A stretch of DNA of 18,077 nucleotides. It comes from an uncultured Clostridia bacterium (lineage in GTDB: Bacteria > Bacillota > Clostridia > UBA1381 > UMGS1253). This document shows, one piece after another, positions 5,457 through 12,892 of the stretch. Below the pieces are notes generated by a model. It did not search any database. It was not told the origin of the DNA and saw only the letters and a list, made by a program, of their open reading frames with translations. The stretch is taken from assembly GCA_934456295.1 (NCBI GenBank), contig CAKSHB010000028.1, positions 1-18,077 of the forward strand. Reading direction: 5' to 3'. Every line of letters begins with the position of its first letter. Position 1 is the stretch's first letter. A program made the translations under genes and the position numbers.

Positions 5457-7792
5457 AGATAAAAAGAATTATTGCGGCAGGTATTGCCATAGCAGTATTA
5501 CTGACAAATACGGCATTTGCGTCGGATACATATGCTACACGCGGCGAGGTTGCAGCCATGCTTCTAAACGCTGCGGACGATTATAACCCGAATGTGAAAT
5601 ATTCAGACATTATAAAAGGATATGATGACGGCGAGCTGCATGAGGACATGAACATCAACCGTGCAGAGGCACTTGTTATGCTGTCGCGCGCGTTTGGAGC
5701 GTTTCCCGAGCTTACGGGGCACAATGCACGCGTTGCACTGCAAAGCGGTGCGTTCGGCGATATTCCCGACTGGGCAAAGTCCGAGCTTACACCCGTGCTT
5801 GACGCAGGAATTTCGGCAGGTACGGCGGAGGGCATATTTTCACCGTATGACGATGTGACAAAAGAGCAAATGGAGCTTTTTATAAAGCGTGCCTATGCAC
5901 TTTTCGGTACAAATGAAAAGGACGATTTTTATGCGGCTGTGAATAAAAATACTTTAAACAGCCTTGAACTTAAGCCGGGGCGTATGATGGCGGGAACGGT
6001 TTATGATTTGCAGGACGACAGCTCCGAAAAAGTGAACAGCATTATAAAAACTGCCATGGAAAAGGGTGGTGAAAAAGGCAGCAAGGAACAGAAGATAGCC
6101 GATTTTTACAAAAACATTTTAGATACGGAAAGAAGAAACGAAATCGGCACTGCTCCGATAAAGCCATATCTTGCGGATATTAATTCGGCAAAAAATATCA
6201 AAGAGCTTGCAGATGTTCAGACAAAGCTTATCAGAGATTTGCATATGGCTCCTTTTACGGCATTTTCCGTCACGGTGGATTTTAAAGACAGCACAAAATA
6301 CATTATGCATTTCGGCACAATGGAGCCTTATCTTACAAAAGATTTTTACCAAAACGGCTCTGAGGCGCAAAAGGCAAGCTATCTGAAATATTTAAAAAGT
6401 GTTTCGGAAATCGCGGGGGAGAACATGACCGACAAGCAGGTTGAAGATATTTATAATTTTGAAAAAATGCTTGCAAACAAAAAGCTTAACCCCGAGGACG
6501 GAAACAATGTAGATAAAGCTTACAATATTTATACTTTTGATGAGATACAGTCGCTTTTTCCGAGTATAGATATGAATGATGTATTTGAAAGCCTGGGATT
6601 GAAAAAAGAGGATAAAATTCTTGTTATCGATAAAGGGCTTACGGAGGAATTTGCGTATCTTTTCACGGAGGAAAACCTCGAAATACTGAAAAATTCGGCA
6701 AAATTAAGCATAATTCTAAATTACGGCGGTGCGCTCAACACAGAGTTTACCGATGCGGCAAACACATTTAATCAGGAATTTCTCGGAATTTCGGGAACAT
6801 ATTCCGACGAAGAGCTTGCGGCGATGAGCGTTGCAAATGCTATGCCGGATTATGTCGGTGAGCTGTATGCGGAAAAATACTTTACGGAAGAGGCAAAGCA
6901 AAATGTTCTGAAAATGGTGCAGGATATAATTTCGGTGTATAAGGAGCGTATAGAAAAGCTTGACTGGATGAGCGCCGAAACAAAGGTAAAAGCAATTGAA
7001 AAGCTTGATAAAATGGGAGTAAAAATCGGCTATCCCGACAAATGGAACAGCTATCTTGACAGTGCCCAAATCAACTCAAAAGCGGACGGCGGAAGCTATT
7101 TTGAAAACTTGCTTGCCATAGGGGAGGCTTCTGTGAAATATTTGTCCGGATTACAGGGCACATCTGTTGATAAAACGCAATGGATGATGTATCCGTATAC
7201 GGTAAATGCGTGCTACAGCGCAACTTCAAACGATATTACATTTCCTGCGGCGATACTTCAGCCGCCGGTATATGATGTAAACGCTTCCTATGAGGAAAAT
7301 CTGGGAGCGGCGGGCTACATTATCGCACACGAAATAAGCCATGCGTTTGACAATAACGGGGCAAAGTTTGACGCAAACGGCAATGCTGCCGATTGGTGGA
7401 GCGCAGAGGATTATGAAGAGTTTGGAAAAAGGTGCGAAAAAATGATAAGCTTTTATGACGGTCAGGAGGGTATCCCGGGAGTTTTGATGAACGGCAGACA
7501 GACACTGAGCGAAAATGTGTCCGACCAGGGCGCAGTACAGTGTATAACCGAGGTTGCATCAAAACTTGAAAATCTCGACTATCAAAAGCTGTACCGTTCA
7601 ATGGCGAATGCATGGGCAAGCACAAAAACGCGCGAATACGCAAAATATATGGCAGGTGTTGATGTTCATTCCGAAGACAAACTGCGTGTAAACCGCGTGG
7701 TTGTAAATTGTGACGAGTTTTATAAGGCATTCGGTATAGATGAAAATGACGGAATGTGGGTAGCGCCTGAGGACAGAGTAAAAATTTGGTAG
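5453..7792 (+). CDS. Exported M13-family zinc metallopeptidase with N-terminal SLH domains
   Basis: 779 residues. A signal peptide (KRIIAAGIAIAVLL, cleavage near AFA-SD at ~23) is followed by SLH motifs over about 28-145 that would tether the protein to cell-wall polymer, then an M13 (neprilysin/PepO-type) peptidase from ~155 to the end. Catalytic residues are present: HEISH with His626, Glu627 and His630, the third zinc ligand Glu687 and Asp691 in ENVSD, and His739 and Arg745 matching the transition-state His and substrate Arg of neprilysin. NACYSATSNDITFPAAILQP is the family's substrate-binding stretch. It therefore looks active and acts outside the cell, probably on peptides. It is coupled to the upstream acetyltransferase through a 4-nt overlap. 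Confidence 0.95.
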   Translation: MKIKRIIAAGIAIAVLLTNTAFASDTYATRGEVAAMLLNAADDYNPNVKYSDIIKGYDDGELHEDMNINRAEALVMLSRAFGAFPELTGHNARVALQSGAFGDIPDWAKSELTPVLDAGISAGTAEGIFSPYDDVTKEQMELFIKRAYALFGTNEKDDFYAAVNKNTLNSLELKPGRMMAGTVYDLQDDSSEKVNSIIKTAMEKGGEKGSKEQKIADFYKNILDTERRNEIGTAPIKPYLADINSAKNIKELADVQTKLIRDLHMAPFTAFSVTVDFKDSTKYIMHFGTMEPYLTKDFYQNGSEAQKASYLKYLKSVSEIAGENMTDKQVEDIYNFEKMLANKKLNPEDGNNVDKAYNIYTFDEIQSLFPSIDMNDVFESLGLKKEDKILVIDKGLTEEFAYLFTEENLEILKNSAKLSIILNYGGALNTEFTDAANTFNQEFLGISGTYSDEELAAMSVANAMPDYVGELYAEKYFTEEAKQNVLKMVQDIISVYKERIEKLDWMSAETKVKAIEKLDKMGVKIGYPDKWNSYLDSAQINSKADGGSYFENLLAIGEASVKYLSGLQGTSVDKTQWMMYPYTVNACYSATSNDITFPAAILQPPVYDVNASYEENLGAAGYIIAHEISHAFDNNGAKFDANGNAADWWSAEDYEEFGKRCEKMISFYDGQEGIPGVLMNGRQTLSENVSDQGAVQCITEVASKLENLDYQKLYRSMANAWASTKTREYAKYMAGVDVHSEDKLRVNRVVVNCDEFYKAFGIDENDGMWVAPEDRVKIW

Positions 7793-7802
7793 GTGTGACA
7801 AG

Positions 7803-8513
7803 ATGAATATAACAATAATACGGGCTTTAAAACGAAAAAACAGCAGTACATACAATGCGGCAAAATATTTTATATCAAGGATTGATGATGTGAATGAGGT
7901 TTTCGAGTTTGCTCTTCCCGATGATATGCCGCATATCTGTAGGGGGTGCTATGCATGCCTTCACGGAAATGAAACAAAATGCGGCGGATATGAGTATTTA
8001 AAACCGATAAATGAGGCATTTGCAAAGTCGCAGCTTATAATATTTTGCAGCCCCGTATGGTGCTTTCATGCATCGGGGCAGATAAAGTCGTTTTTGGACC
8101 ATTACGGCTACAGATGGCTTGTGCACCGCCCAAATTTTGATATGGTAAACAAGCAGGCGGTCATTATAACAACCGCCGGAGGCGGCGGGCTTAAATCTGC
8201 GGTGAAAGACATAAAGGACAGTATGGACTACTGGGGTATTGCAAGAACATATGCTGTCACGCAGTCTGTATGGGGATATTTCTGGGACGATATGCCCAAA
8301 AAATTCAAAAGAAGCTTTGAAAAAAAGCTTGATAAAACAGCCGCAAGGGTTTTGAAAAATTCAAAGAATTTAAAGCCGTCGCTGAAGGTGAAATATCTTT
8401 ATAAAATGTTTGAAAAACTGCATTTGAAAGACAAGATGTGGGAGATTGACAACGAGTATTGGAAAGCCAATAAGAAAACTGAGCGAAAAGGACATGCGGA
8501 AGCGCAGATATGA
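7803..8513 (+). CDS. Flavodoxin-fold NAD(P)H-dependent oxidoreductase
   Basis: 236 residues. The pattern is that of FMN-dependent flavodoxin-like reductases: an N-terminal strand MNITIIRA, a cysteine cluster CRGCYACLHG with Cys46, Cys49, Cys52 and Cys60, SPVWCFHASGQIKSFLDH (83-100) contacting the flavin, and TTAGGGG (123-129). The C-terminal ~80 residues are lysine-rich and helical. The start has an AGGTG ribosome binding site only 10 nt after the metallopeptidase stop, suggesting one transcript. Electron donor and acceptor are not predictable. Confidence 0.87.
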   Translation: MNITIIRALKRKNSSTYNAAKYFISRIDDVNEVFEFALPDDMPHICRGCYACLHGNETKCGGYEYLKPINEAFAKSQLIIFCSPVWCFHASGQIKSFLDHYGYRWLVHRPNFDMVNKQAVIITTAGGGGLKSAVKDIKDSMDYWGIARTYAVTQSVWGYFWDDMPKKFKRSFEKKLDKTAARVLKNSKNLKPSLKVKYLYKMFEKLHLKDKMWEIDNEYWKANKKTERKGHAEAQI

Positions 8514-8585
8514 AAAAATTGCAAAGCAAATAAAGGCAGAAGAGATTAATGCGAAGTTTTGCCGCAGTTATATGAGGTGAAAAAC

Positions 8586-8876
8586 ATGGCAACGAGCAGG
8601 GAGTATCTGGAATTTATAATAGAACAGTTATCGGAGCTTGAAGGAATAACATTCAGGCAGATGATGGGCGAGTATATTATTTATTATGACGGTAAAATTG
8701 AGTTTTGTATAAATAAAACCTATGCATATGTAAACAACGAAAAAGAAATGCCCGAACCATCGGATATTAGGTTAATTATTAAACCAAAATTCAATGAAAC
8801 GGGCTACAGCAATATTGAAGAAATAAAAAAAGATTTAAAGTTTATTTTTGAACAAGCGAGTAAATATTTTGACTAA
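8586..8876 (+). CDS. TfoX N-terminal domain protein, short, with divergent C-terminus
   Basis: 96 residues from the ATG at 8586 (GAGGTG ribosome binding site at 8574-8579); an in-frame ATG at 8559 has no such site. The first 38 residues (REYLEFIIEQLSELEG, MMGEYIIYYDGK) match the TfoX N-terminal domain well, but the rest is more AT-rich and lacks the usual GGIYDxRLLVKP-like core. The last 35 nt overlap the convergent gene on the opposite strand. An 11-bp repeat at 8827-8837 inside it recurs past the integrase gene. Joining the flanks at that repeat would end this protein right after codon 84, so its last 12 residues may come from the inserted element. Function unknown. Confidence 0.72.
   Translation: MATSREYLEFIIEQLSELEGITFRQMMGEYIIYYDGKIEFCINKTYAYVNNEKEMPEPSDIRLIIKPKFNETGYSNIEEIKKDLKFIFEQASKYFD
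8827..8837. repeat. Candidate left attachment repeat (attL core)
   Basis: AAAAAGATTTA here is identical to 11413-11423. The two copies bracket the AT-rich block of four genes that ends with the integrase. The sequence is low in complexity, so the assignment is provisional. Confidence 0.4.
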
Positions 8877-9432
8877 TATGATTTAGAGCATCAATAGGAG
8901 TCTTCGCATTTCCTTGTTTGGAATATGTTCGAGATTCAAGAAAATCAAAATTCATAAGAAAAGTTTCTGTGATTGTTTTCTTGGATGTTTTATATTTAAT
9001 AGTAACATTGAAATTATTATGAGGAACATCCCCGCTACCATCTTCGGTACAAAAAATATTTGTAAAGTATTGATTAGGAGCAACCGAACAATTTTTATAA
9101 TGTTTAAAAGGATTACAAAAAATAGAATCAGAGCTGTTGATTTCATCGCAGTCAGTTGTAATACCAATTATTCTTGCTGGTAAGTTTCCGAAATTCTGAA
9201 TTTTTATAGATGGTATAACCATACCCGGTGCTGTATGAGGAAAAATTGATATGTATGCAAGTTGACCTTCTTTAAAAATCCTCTGCGTTTGAATGAGGGA
9301 AATTATACTGATAATAATTGATACAACAGAAACGAACAAAGCTGATAAAATGCTGATTACCTGAATCTTATCTGAAATACTTATGGTTGTAGATGTAAAG
9401 AATTCATAGAAATAATTAAAAATATTACACAT
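8842..9432 (-). CDS. Membrane-anchored protein of unknown function
   Basis: 196 residues, no family recognised. Residues ~22-47 form one strongly hydrophobic helix (VISILSALFVSVVSIIISII), followed by QTQRIFKEGQLAYISIFPHT and a beta-rich soluble part with several cysteines. Weakly similar proteins (single membrane helix, EGQLAYISI-like start of a beta domain) occur as hypotheticals on accessory elements, so this looks like the cargo gene of the small integrative element. The start has a GAAGAAGG ribosome binding site and its own promoter. It is transcribed opposite to xis and int and converges with the TfoX-like gene, overlapping it by 35 nt. Confidence 0.75.
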   Translation of the reverse strand: MCNIFNYFYEFFTSTTISISDKIQVISILSALFVSVVSIIISIISLIQTQRIFKEGQLAYISIFPHTAPGMVIPSIKIQNFGNLPARIIGITTDCDEINSSDSIFCNPFKHYKNCSVAPNQYFTNIFCTEDGSGDVPHNNFNVTIKYKTSKKTITETFLMNFDFLESRTYSKQGNAKTPIDALNHISQNIYSLVQK

Positions 9433-9452
9433 AATAAAACCTTCTTCCTTGA

Positions 9453-9481
9453 TATTATAATAAAGATTATACTATAGGTAG
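9453..9481 (-). promoter_or_regulatory. Promoter of the membrane protein gene
   Basis: Read on the minus strand, TTGAGT and a perfect TATAAT are 17 bases apart within the divergent gap between this gene and xis, with the start codon about 20 bases further on. The placement is approximate to a base or two. Confidence 0.5.
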
Positions 9482-9526
9482 AAGCAAAACTCAATATAAA
9501 AGCAACAAAAAAGGAGAAATGATTAT

Positions 9527-9748
9527 TTGAACAATAGCACAAGCGCAACACAAGTTCCTGTTTGGGAACGCTTCTTACTCACAGTAAAGGAGGCATCCGA
9601 TTACTTCAATATCGGTGAAAATAAAATGCACCGAATAGCAAATGATTATATGGATTCTGACTACAAGTTTGTTGTACAAAATGGTAGCAGAACTATGATA
9701 AACCGCAAAAAATTTGAAAACTTTTTAGACCAATCTACGGTAATTTAA
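9527..9748 (+). CDS. xis: Excisionase, Tn916 Xis-like
   Basis: 73 residues starting at a TTG codon. The ribosome binding site AAGGAG (9511-9516) lies 10 nt ahead, and the only nearby ATG opens a four-codon frame. The sequence VPVWERFLLTVKEASDYFNI-GENKMHRIA matches the winged-helix excisionase of Tn916, including IPIWERYTLT-like and IGENKL-like segments. Such proteins bend the element ends and direct the integrase toward excision. It lies upstream of the integrase in the same orientation as in Tn916, but one extra small gene separates them. Confidence 0.9.
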   Translation: MNNSTSATQVPVWERFLLTVKEASDYFNIGENKMHRIANDYMDSDYKFVVQNGSRTMINRKKFENFLDQSTVI

Positions 9749-9776
9749 TAGAAATTTATATCGAGGTCGAATTAAC

Positions 9777-10049
9777 TTGAACAGATACAATTTAAGAAAT
9801 TTTTATCCAAATAGAGCTGTTTTGCCAAAAGGTTTTACATATGAAATTGCAAATAATAACTATGGTCTTGCGGTAGTAACAGTTGATAATAAAAAGCTAC
9901 AATTTCCTATCATAGTAACATTTTCGGTTTTAGAGAGGATAGTTTCTAAAAATAAATATGTTATTCATATGAGAAATGTGTCAAGAATTCAGGCAGCCGA
10001 AGTTGAAGATGCTATTAAGATGATAAAAAGGTGCAACAAAATTTTATAA
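9777..10049 (+). CDS. Small hypothetical protein between xis and int
   Basis: 90 residues from a TTG start with GAGG at 9763-9766 as ribosome binding site. I do not recognise it. It is basic, has no membrane segment and begins MNRYNLRNFYPNRAVLPKGF, with a predicted beta-rich middle (YGLAVVTVDNKKLQFPIIVT) and a helical C-terminus (AAEVEDAIKMIKRCNKIL). It lies 28 nt after xis and 75 nt before the int start, and shares their AT-rich composition. A role in controlling recombination or copy state is possible from position only. Confidence 0.62.
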   Translation: MNRYNLRNFYPNRAVLPKGFTYEIANNNYGLAVVTVDNKKLQFPIIVTFSVLERIVSKNKYVIHMRNVSRIQAAEVEDAIKMIKRCNKIL

Positions 10050-10062
10050 ATAGTGGAAATTT

Positions 10063-10100
10063 AGCCATAGCTGTGATATAATAAATGTCGCACTATGGCT
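10063..10100 (+). promoter_or_regulatory. Hairpin A: inverted repeat around the int promoter
   Basis: AGCCATAG (10063-10070) pairs with CTATGGCT (10093-10100), extended inward by TGTGA/TCGCA with one bulged C, giving 13 bp. The loop contains a perfect TATAAT (10077-10082) with a weak -35 (TGGAAA) 17 bases upstream. It can act as a DNA operator over the promoter or, in read-through RNA, as a hairpin. Confidence 0.55.
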
Positions 10101-10118
10101 TCCTTTATGAAAGGAGCC
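10097..10118 (+). promoter_or_regulatory. Hairpin B: sequesters the int ribosome binding site
   Basis: GGCT-T-CCTTT (10097-10106) pairs with AAAGG-AGCC (10110-10118) around a 3-nt loop. AAAGGAG (10110-10116), the int ribosome binding site, is fully buried. The 5' arm shares GGCT (10097-10100) with hairpin A, so the two exclude each other in part. Confidence 0.5.
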
Positions 10119-10124
10119 AATAAC

Positions 10125-11330
10125 ATGAGCGAAAAAAGGCGCGACAATAAAGGGCGTATTCTTCGTAACGGCGAATGTCAACGCAAAGGCGGCTTATATC
10201 AATATGACTATGTAGGGTTAGACGGAAAGCCAAAATGCGTTTACAGTTGGAAGTTAGAAGCTACAGATCCTTTACCTAAAGGAAAACGCAAATGTTTATC
10301 GCTTAGAGAAAAGGAGCGAGAAATACAGAGAAATATAGATGATGGCATCGTTCCATACGGTGGTCACCTTACAGTAACTGAATTGGTAAAAAAATATACA
10401 CTTCAGAAAACGGGTGTGAAAGAATCTACAAGAACAGGGTACAAAACTGTAATCAATATTCTTGAAAAAGATGATTTTGGTAGCATACGAATTGATAAGG
10501 TGAAATTATCCGATGCAAAAGAATGGTTAATTAAATTGCAGAATGAAGACGGCAGAAGTTACAGTTCCATACATACAATCCGAGGTGTATTAAGACCGGC
10601 TTTTCAAGTTGCGGTTGATGATGATTTGATAAGAAAAAATCCTTTTGAATTTCAATTGGTATCTGTTATTGTCAATGATAGTGTTACAAGAGAGGCTATA
10701 ACGCATGACCAAAAAAGAAAATTTTTGGAGTTCGTAAAGAACGATAAGCATTTCAGTAGATATTATGATGGAATCTATATACTGTTTTTTACCGGTGTGC
10801 GTATATCTGAATTTTGTGGAATTACATTGAATGATATTGACTTGAAAGCAAAGACTTTAACGATAGATCATCAATTAGTGCGAACAAGTCAAATGAAGTA
10901 TGTAATTGAAACAACCGAAACTGATTCGGGTAAACGAGTATTACCTTTGCAAGATGAGGTGTGTGAATGCTTTAAACGCATTATTGAAAACCGCAAAAAA
11001 TTAAAAACAGAGCCGATGGTAGACGGCAAGATTGGTTTTCTGTATTTTGATAAGAATAATAAGCCAATGGTTGCTATGCATTGGGAGAAGTATTTTCAGC
11101 ATATTGTAGAGAAATACAATAAGATTTACAGAATTCAAATGCCAAAGGTAACTCCCCATATATGCAGACACACATATTGCTCACATAATGCCTCCGCAGG
11201 TATGAACCCAAAACATTTACAGTATTTGATGGGACATTCTGATATAGGTGTTACATTAAATACATATACCACAGTTGATTTAGAGTGTGTAAAAAATGAT
11301 GTAAAAGCCGTTGAAAAAGCCGTCCTGTAA
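10125..11330 (+). CDS. int: Tyrosine recombinase, Tn916-type integrase
   Basis: 401 residues, close to the length of Tn916 Int and clearly of its subfamily (MSEKRRDNKGRILRNGE at the start, VYSWKLEATDPLPKGKRKC). Domains in order: N-terminal arm-binding domain (~1-75), core-binding domain (~82-180), catalytic domain (~190-401) with Arg226 (TGVRISE), His345-x-x-Arg348 (HICRH), His371 (MGHSD) and the nucleophile Tyr381. All catalytic residues are present, so it looks functional. The ATG at 10125 is preferred over 10095, because AAAGGAG lies 8 nt before it. It catalyses integration and excision of the surrounding AT-rich element. Confidence 0.95.
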   Translation: MSEKRRDNKGRILRNGECQRKGGLYQYDYVGLDGKPKCVYSWKLEATDPLPKGKRKCLSLREKEREIQRNIDDGIVPYGGHLTVTELVKKYTLQKTGVKESTRTGYKTVINILEKDDFGSIRIDKVKLSDAKEWLIKLQNEDGRSYSSIHTIRGVLRPAFQVAVDDDLIRKNPFEFQLVSVIVNDSVTREAITHDQKRKFLEFVKNDKHFSRYYDGIYILFFTGVRISEFCGITLNDIDLKAKTLTIDHQLVRTSQMKYVIETTETDSGKRVLPLQDEVCECFKRIIENRKKLKTEPMVDGKIGFLYFDKNNKPMVAMHWEKYFQHIVEKYNKIYRIQMPKVTPHICRHTYCSHNASAGMNPKHLQYLMGHSDIGVTLNTYTTVDLECVKNDVKAVEKAVL

Positions 11331-11378
11331 ATTCGCAAAAACGAGGTCAATTTACAGAAGAAATTACAGAGATTGACC
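11325..11378. repeat. Repeats after int, candidate integrase arm-binding sites
   Basis: Three copies of a TTACAG-type site: CTGTAAATT inverted (11325-11333), AATTTACAG (11349-11357) and AATTACAG (11362-11369). An overlapping inverted repeat GGTCAAT/ATTGACC occupies 11345-11351 and 11372-11378. Clustered short repeats beside int are where Tn916-type integrases bind with their N-terminal domain. The assignment rests on position and pattern. Confidence 0.45.
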
Positions 11379-11412
11379 ATAAAGATAAGTGGCAATTTGT
11401 GTCAAAACATAG

Positions 11413-11423
11413 AAAAAGATTTA
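11413..11423. repeat. Candidate right attachment repeat (attR core)
   Basis: AAAAAGATTTA is identical to 8827-8837 and lies 82 bp after the int stop. The base composition of the downstream phosphatase gene returns to that of the flanks. Confidence 0.4.
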
Positions 11424-11501
11424 TAAGTTGTGTGCCCACTTAAAAATTCAAAAACATTAAAAAAGCCCATAAATCAAGGCTTTAAGGGAGGTTTTAGCTA
11501 T

Positions 11502-11963
11502 ATGATTAAAATATTATTCGTCTGCCACGGAAATATATGCAGAAGTCCCATGGCGGAATTTATACTGAAGGATATGGTAAAAAAGGCAGGCATAGAGAAA
11601 GATTTTGAAATCCGCTCTGCTGCAACAAGTACAGAGGAAACAGGAAATCCCGTATATCCTCCGGCAAGAAGAATTTTGGCTGAGCACGGCATATCCTGCG
11701 AGGGGAAAACAGCAGTACAGATGACGAAAGCTGATTATGCGTACTATGATTATATAATTGCGATGGACAGAAGCAACCTTCGGAACATGAAAAGGTTTGT
11801 CGGCGATGATGAGCAGAAAAGGGTTTCGCTTATGATGGATTATACAAACAGACAGGGAGATGTTGCCGACCCATGGTATACGGGTGATTTTGAAACCACA
11901 TGGAACGATATCTGCGAGGGCTGTGAGGGGCTTTTGGAGACAATAGAAGAGGAAATCAGATAA
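11502..11963 (+). CDS. Low-molecular-weight protein tyrosine phosphatase
   Basis: 153 residues. The ATG at 11502 is chosen, since GGGAGG stands 11 nt ahead and the phosphatase fold starts directly there; an in-frame upstream GTG would add residues with no similarity. The P-loop CHGNICRS gives Cys8-X5-Arg14, and the general acid is Asp123 in ADPWY. Such enzymes dephosphorylate phosphotyrosine in the cytoplasm and often act with bacterial tyrosine kinases in capsule synthesis, or on protein arginine phosphate. No kinase gene is nearby. It is the first chromosomal gene right of the integrative element. Confidence 0.93.
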   Translation: MIKILFVCHGNICRSPMAEFILKDMVKKAGIEKDFEIRSAATSTEETGNPVYPPARRILAEHGISCEGKTAVQMTKADYAYYDYIIAMDRSNLRNMKRFVGDDEQKRVSLMMDYTNRQGDVADPWYTGDFETTWNDICEGCEGLLETIEEEIR

Positions 11964-12027
11964 AAAGGCTGCGGATACAGGAGAGAAATGTCAGCTGTAA
12001 CATGGTAAAATGCGGACATTATTTTGC

Positions 12028-12056
12028 TTGACATTTTATAAACAGGTGCATATAAT
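12028..12056 (+). promoter_or_regulatory. Perfect consensus promoter of the hydrolase gene
   Basis: TTGACA (12028-12033), a 17-base spacer and TATAAT (12051-12056). It should be strong and is unregulated as far as can be seen. Confidence 0.85.
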
Positions 12057-12114
12057 TAGGTTATGGCATTAATGCAAAATTCCGAATACGGATTATATGG
12101 AGGTAAAATCGGCG

Positions 12115-12810
12115 ATGAATTACTTACATAAAGACGGCGTTGCGTCGGAGGTAAAAAAATACAAGAGCATAAGCTACATAAAGACGCTGCCTGAGGGGCA
12201 TGATGAAAACAAAAAGTATCCTGTTTTGCTGTTTCTTCACGGCGCAGGCTCGCGCGCAGAGAGCTCGGAAATGAAGGTTAAGAATAACCCGTTTTTTGAG
12301 GCAATGAGCAAACGTGAGAAATTTCCGTTTATTATTATTGCGCCGCAGTGTCATGCGGACACATGGTTTGATATTTTTCAGGAATTAAAGGAGCTTATTC
12401 TTTCTGAGGCAAACAGCCCTCAGGCTGATTTGAACCGCGTATATGCAATCGGCGCAAGCATGGGCGGATACGGAGTATGGCAGGCAGCAATGTCGCTGCC
12501 GGATACATTTGCGGCGATAGTTCCGATATGCGGCGGCGGTATGTACTGGAACGCCGGAAGGCTGAAAAGCGTTGCTGTATGGGCATTTCACGGCAGGCAG
12601 GACGACTGCGTTCTGTGCCGCGAAAGCGAGAAAATGGTTGATGCGGTTAGGAAGTGCGGCGGAGAAGCGAAGCTGACAATTTACGAGGACTGCGAACATG
12701 CCAGCTGGAACGGTGCGTATGCCGAGCCGGAACTGCTTGACTGGATGCTGAGCCACACGAAAGAAAAATATGAGCGGGGAGATAAGCTTACGGGCTTTCA
12801 GTTCGGATAA
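12115..12810 (+). CDS. Alpha/beta hydrolase, secreted-type esterase/phospholipase-like but without signal peptide
   Basis: 231 residues from the ATG at 12115; the in-frame ATG at 12097 overlaps the GGAGG ribosome binding site (12099-12103) and is rejected. The fold is an alpha/beta hydrolase: YPVLLFLHGAGSR (oxyanion region His42-Gly43), nucleophile Ser115 in GASMGGYG, acid Asp163 or Asp164 in FHGRQDD, and catalytic His195 in CEHASW. The arrangement resembles the prolyl-oligopeptidase-like or PHB-depolymerase-like esterases. Substrate unknown. There is no signal peptide, so it is probably cytoplasmic. It is monocistronic, with its own promoter and terminator. Confidence 0.9.
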   Translation: MNYLHKDGVASEVKKYKSISYIKTLPEGHDENKKYPVLLFLHGAGSRAESSEMKVKNNPFFEAMSKREKFPFIIIAPQCHADTWFDIFQELKELILSEANSPQADLNRVYAIGASMGGYGVWQAAMSLPDTFAAIVPICGGGMYWNAGRLKSVAVWAFHGRQDDCVLCRESEKMVDAVRKCGGEAKLTIYEDCEHASWNGAYAEPELLDWMLSHTKEKYERGDKLTGFQFG

Positions 12811-12830
12811 AAATAAATATGTATGCTTAT

Positions 12831-12866
12831 GAACGGAATCGGAAAAAGGTTCCGTTCAATTTTTTT
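12831..12866 (+). terminator. Intrinsic terminator after the hydrolase
   Basis: GAACGGAATC (12831-12840) pairs with GGTTCCGTTC (12848-12857) over 10 bp with one U-G pair; a T-run follows at 12860-12866. Confidence 0.85.
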
Positions 12867-12892
12867 GTTATGCGATATCGGCTGTTGTAATA

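Noticed and set aside
8580..8587. AAAAACAT shared with 11450-11457 as an alternative attachment core
   Set aside because: It is shorter, of low complexity, and would place most of the TfoX-like gene inside the element, unlike the 11-bp repeat.
8914..9183. 89-codon plus-strand frame inside the AT-rich element
   Set aside because: It is antisense to the membrane-protein gene, without a ribosome binding site or recognisable features.
12867..12889. GTTATG and GTTGTA ahead of the two-component promoter as LytTR autoregulation sites
   Set aside because: Spacing is 17 bp, the second copy is poor, and the distance to the -35 box differs from the convincing pair at 14996-15031.
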